A DNA stretch of 15,038 nt from JAPOPJ01 sp964538885 (lineage in GTDB: Archaea; Thermoproteota; Nitrososphaeria; Nitrososphaerales; Nitrosopumilaceae). Where the stretch lies: contig CAZIHR010000019.1 in the NCBI GenBank assembly GCA_964538885.1, forward strand, positions 1 to 15,038. The letters are read 5' to 3'. The position numbers and the translations under genes were made by a program. Positions 13,530 through 15,038 of this stretch are shown piece by piece (position 1 is the first letter of the stretch; the number at the start of each line of letters is the position of its first letter). Below the pieces are notes generated by a model. That model had not been told where the DNA came from, searched no databases, and was given only the letters and a program-made list of their open reading frames with translations.

Positions 13530-14852
13530 CTAATCTCTATATCTCTTGATCCATGGAAGTGACTCGTTGAATTTTAATACTGTGTTCTTTCTTCCAATTC
13601 TTTGAGCAGGTCTTGCTAGATGTCTATATGCAGATACCATGGGCACATACAGTCGTTTTTTGACTTTTCTTGGTATTGTTAGGATCTGTTTTTGAGAGGA
13701 TCTCTTTTTACATCTTGTACATTGATATCCCTGCCCAATGCCTTTTGATTTCATTGCTTTGGTGCATCTACTACAGATGGGATTGACATGGATGGTGTGC
13801 CTTTTGAGATCAAGCACGTCGATAAATTCCACATTGAGCACCCTGGGAAAGTTTTTTGATGCCTTTCTTATGCCGCCGCCCACACATATTCTGTCACCAG
13901 GGATCAGTCCCCGTGCTATTTGCGTCATGCCGGTGGGTTTGTATACGGCGCATCGGAACTCGTGTCCCTCAAAATATATTGTAAAAAATACGTGGCCACC
14001 AACAAGAGTTTCAGGTATTGTACTTACAGTGCCTATTATTCTTCCTGACATGTATGGTCCTATGTCTGCAAATTCAAGCATGTTTTTCATGTGATCGCCG
14101 GTTCCTTGATTGGACTTGAAGATCATGTGTCCGTCTGGTCTCTCATTCGTCTTTAAGATACCTGCAGCATGAAGAAGTGAGTCTATATCTTCCCCGCGTA
14201 TGCCGTAAAATACTGGGTCTGGTCCATGTGGGGCGATTAGTACCTTGCCACTCTCTTCGTCAAAGCTGTTAAATGTATGCGAGTTTTCCTCTTGAATCTG
14301 CCGCACACTGTGAGGAGATATCTGCCGCCTCTTTCCAAAATTTGACTCTTTGCGGTAGCTTAAAAGCTCAAGTGTGTGGTCATCAAATGAGTAGCCGATG
14401 GCCCCTATTGCACCAACTAGTCCTTGCCCGTTTCCCATGTAAAAAAAATCCATGTCGTTTTCTGCCGCAAGCTGTCTTGCTTTCTGCCTGCCTACCAGTC
14501 GCCACAGTGCTAGATCGCTGAATCTAGAAAGCGTGTCGGGTACTCTTCCCTCAATGAATACAAGGCCCGGATTTGCACCGTTTTCTACATCCGAGTATCT
14601 CACCACCATATCTCTTACTTGCATCTTGACTTTGGCAGGATCGTCGACACTGATTCTCAGAGATACTGCGCCATTACCGCGTGTCTTCCATGGTATGTTT
14701 GGGTTGAATCTGATCAGTCTGGGGAAATCGAGAAATTTTACTCCTTGTCCCTTGAGCATATTGACAATCTTATATGCGAGAAACGTGGTGCACATGCCTT
14801 TTGTAGAGTCGGTATCGTCAAATCCGATCTCAAGTGTGTTGTGGTTGCTCAA
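13530..14852 (-). CDS. tiaS: tRNA(Ile2) 2-agmatinylcytidine synthetase TiaS
   Basis: TiaS uses ATP to attach agmatine to C34 of tRNA-Ile2 (CAU) so that it reads AUA and not AUG. It is found in archaea only. From the chosen start (440 residues) the N-terminal signature LEIGFDDTDSTKGMC occupies 7-21. A central catalytic region contains RGNGAVSL and GNGQGLVGAIGA, an OB-fold lies at about 270-332, and a C-terminal zinc ribbon has Cys360/Cys363 and Cys378/Cys381. The start is uncertain: the frame is open to TTG 14996, with an ATG at 14924 and the TTG at 14852. I prefer 14852 because family members begin only a few residues before GIDDTDS and the extra N-terminus looks non-conserved. Box A candidates CATATATG (14922-14929) and CTATACTT (about 14895-14902) fit a start downstream of them. 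The gene ends one base from initiator tRNA-Met. Confidence 0.93.
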   Translation of the reverse strand: MSNHNTLEIGFDDTDSTKGMCTTFLAYKIVNMLKGQGVKFLDFPRLIRFNPNIPWKTRGNGAVSLRISVDDPAKVKMQVRDMVVRYSDVENGANPGLVFIEGRVPDTLSRFSDLALWRLVGRQKARQLAAENDMDFFYMGNGQGLVGAIGAIGYSFDDHTLELLSYRKESNFGKRRQISPHSVRQIQEENSHTFNSFDEESGKVLIAPHGPDPVFYGIRGEDIDSLLHAAGILKTNERPDGHMIFKSNQGTGDHMKNMLEFADIGPYMSGRIIGTVSTIPETLVGGHVFFTIYFEGHEFRCAVYKPTGMTQIARGLIPGDRICVGGGIRKASKNFPRVLNVEFIDVLDLKRHTIHVNPICSRCTKAMKSKGIGQGYQCTRCKKRSSQKQILTIPRKVKKRLYVPMVSAYRHLARPAQRIGRKNTVLKFNESLPWIKRYRD

Positions 14853-14948
14853 TGTACCAGAGTAGATTGGGGCGTTTTTAGTTGTTGGGTTTACAAGTAT
14901 AGCAACGCTCGTAAATTTAATCATATATGCCAACAAGAAGGAGTTCAG

Positions 14949-15038
14949 ATGATATATCACCCAAGAACCGTTCTTCCAAGCGTCCGGCAAAAGCAAACAC
15001 CTATGTTAACCATCCCGCCGTTTTATTGTAATCTGTCG
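14949..15038 (+). CDS. Possible start of an unidentified protein (3' end outside window)
   Basis: ATG at 14949 is preceded by AAGGAG at 14938-14943 with a 5-base spacer, a good ribosome binding site, and the frame stays open for 30 codons to the window edge. The residues (MIYHPRTVLPSV...) match no family I know. A second, overlapping plus-strand frame begins at ATG 14927 and ends at TAA 15029-15031 (34 codons, basic and Ser-rich). At most one is real, and both overlap the disputed 5' extension of tiaS. The AAGGAG match is a short string that may be accidental. Confidence 0.25.
   Translation, partial: MIYHPRTVLPSVRQKQTPMLTIPPFYCNLS

Noticed and set aside
14853..14996. Longer N-terminus of TiaS
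   Set aside because: The first 48 residues have no resemblance to the family, whose proteins begin just before the GxDDTDS motif. An ATG at 14924 remains possible.
1..15038. CRISPR array, prophage, toxin-antitoxin or defence island
   Set aside because: No spaced repeat array, phage structural gene or toxin motif is visible. Apart from the IS tail the window is biosynthetic and tRNA genes.

Overview
The window looks like chromosomal DNA of an ammonia-oxidising-type archaeon (Thaumarchaeota/Nitrososphaerota). The support is: archaeal-type tRNAs without an encoded CCA, one of them with a bulge-helix-bulge intron; TiaS, the archaeal agmatidine synthase; TATA boxes about 26-28 bases before start codons (leaderless mRNAs); a mevalonate-pathway HMG-CoA reductase; and protein sequences that look thaumarchaeal. 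GC content is moderate by eye, which would fit a Nitrosotenuis-like rather than a very AT-rich Nitrosopumilus-like genome. The genus is inference only.

Left edge (1-786): the last codons and right end of an IS3-type insertion sequence, then a gene-poor stretch holding tRNA-Leu(UAG) and an unexplained nested inverted repeat. Next come two minus-strand genes with no base between them (787-3336): a threonine-synthase-type PLP enzyme, and a single protein that fuses a MoaD/ThiS-like ubiquitin fold (ending Gly-Gly) to a ThiF/MoeB E1-like activating domain. Their promoter region carries a perfect 6-3-6 palindrome beside a TATA-like box.

Centre (3610-10968, all minus strand): a compact histidine operon in the order hisG-hisD-hisC-HAD phosphatase-hisB-hisH-hisA-hisF-hisI. 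Five of the eight junctions overlap by 4 bases. hisG has its own TATA box and is probably leaderless. The operon supplies every histidine step except HisE (phosphoribosyl-ATP pyrophosphohydrolase), which is not in the window. The HAD protein between hisC and hisB is the best candidate for histidinol-phosphate phosphatase.

Right part (11006-15038): class II (bacterial-type) HMG-CoA reductase one base downstream of a membrane-anchored PQQ-type sugar dehydrogenase-like protein, both on the minus strand. Divergent from these is initiator tRNA-Met, interrupted in the D-loop by a 14-base intron with a clear bulge-helix-bulge. Convergent with the tRNA, and ending one base from it, is tiaS. A weak plus-strand reading frame may begin at the right edge.

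The points most worth a second look are the ubiquitin-like/E1 fusion coupled to a threonine-synthase homologue (possible protein-thiocarboxylate sulfur chemistry), the D-loop intron in initiator tRNA-Met, the HAD candidate for the histidinol phosphatase step, and the sugar-dehydrogenase homologue with Ser where the catalytic His is expected.
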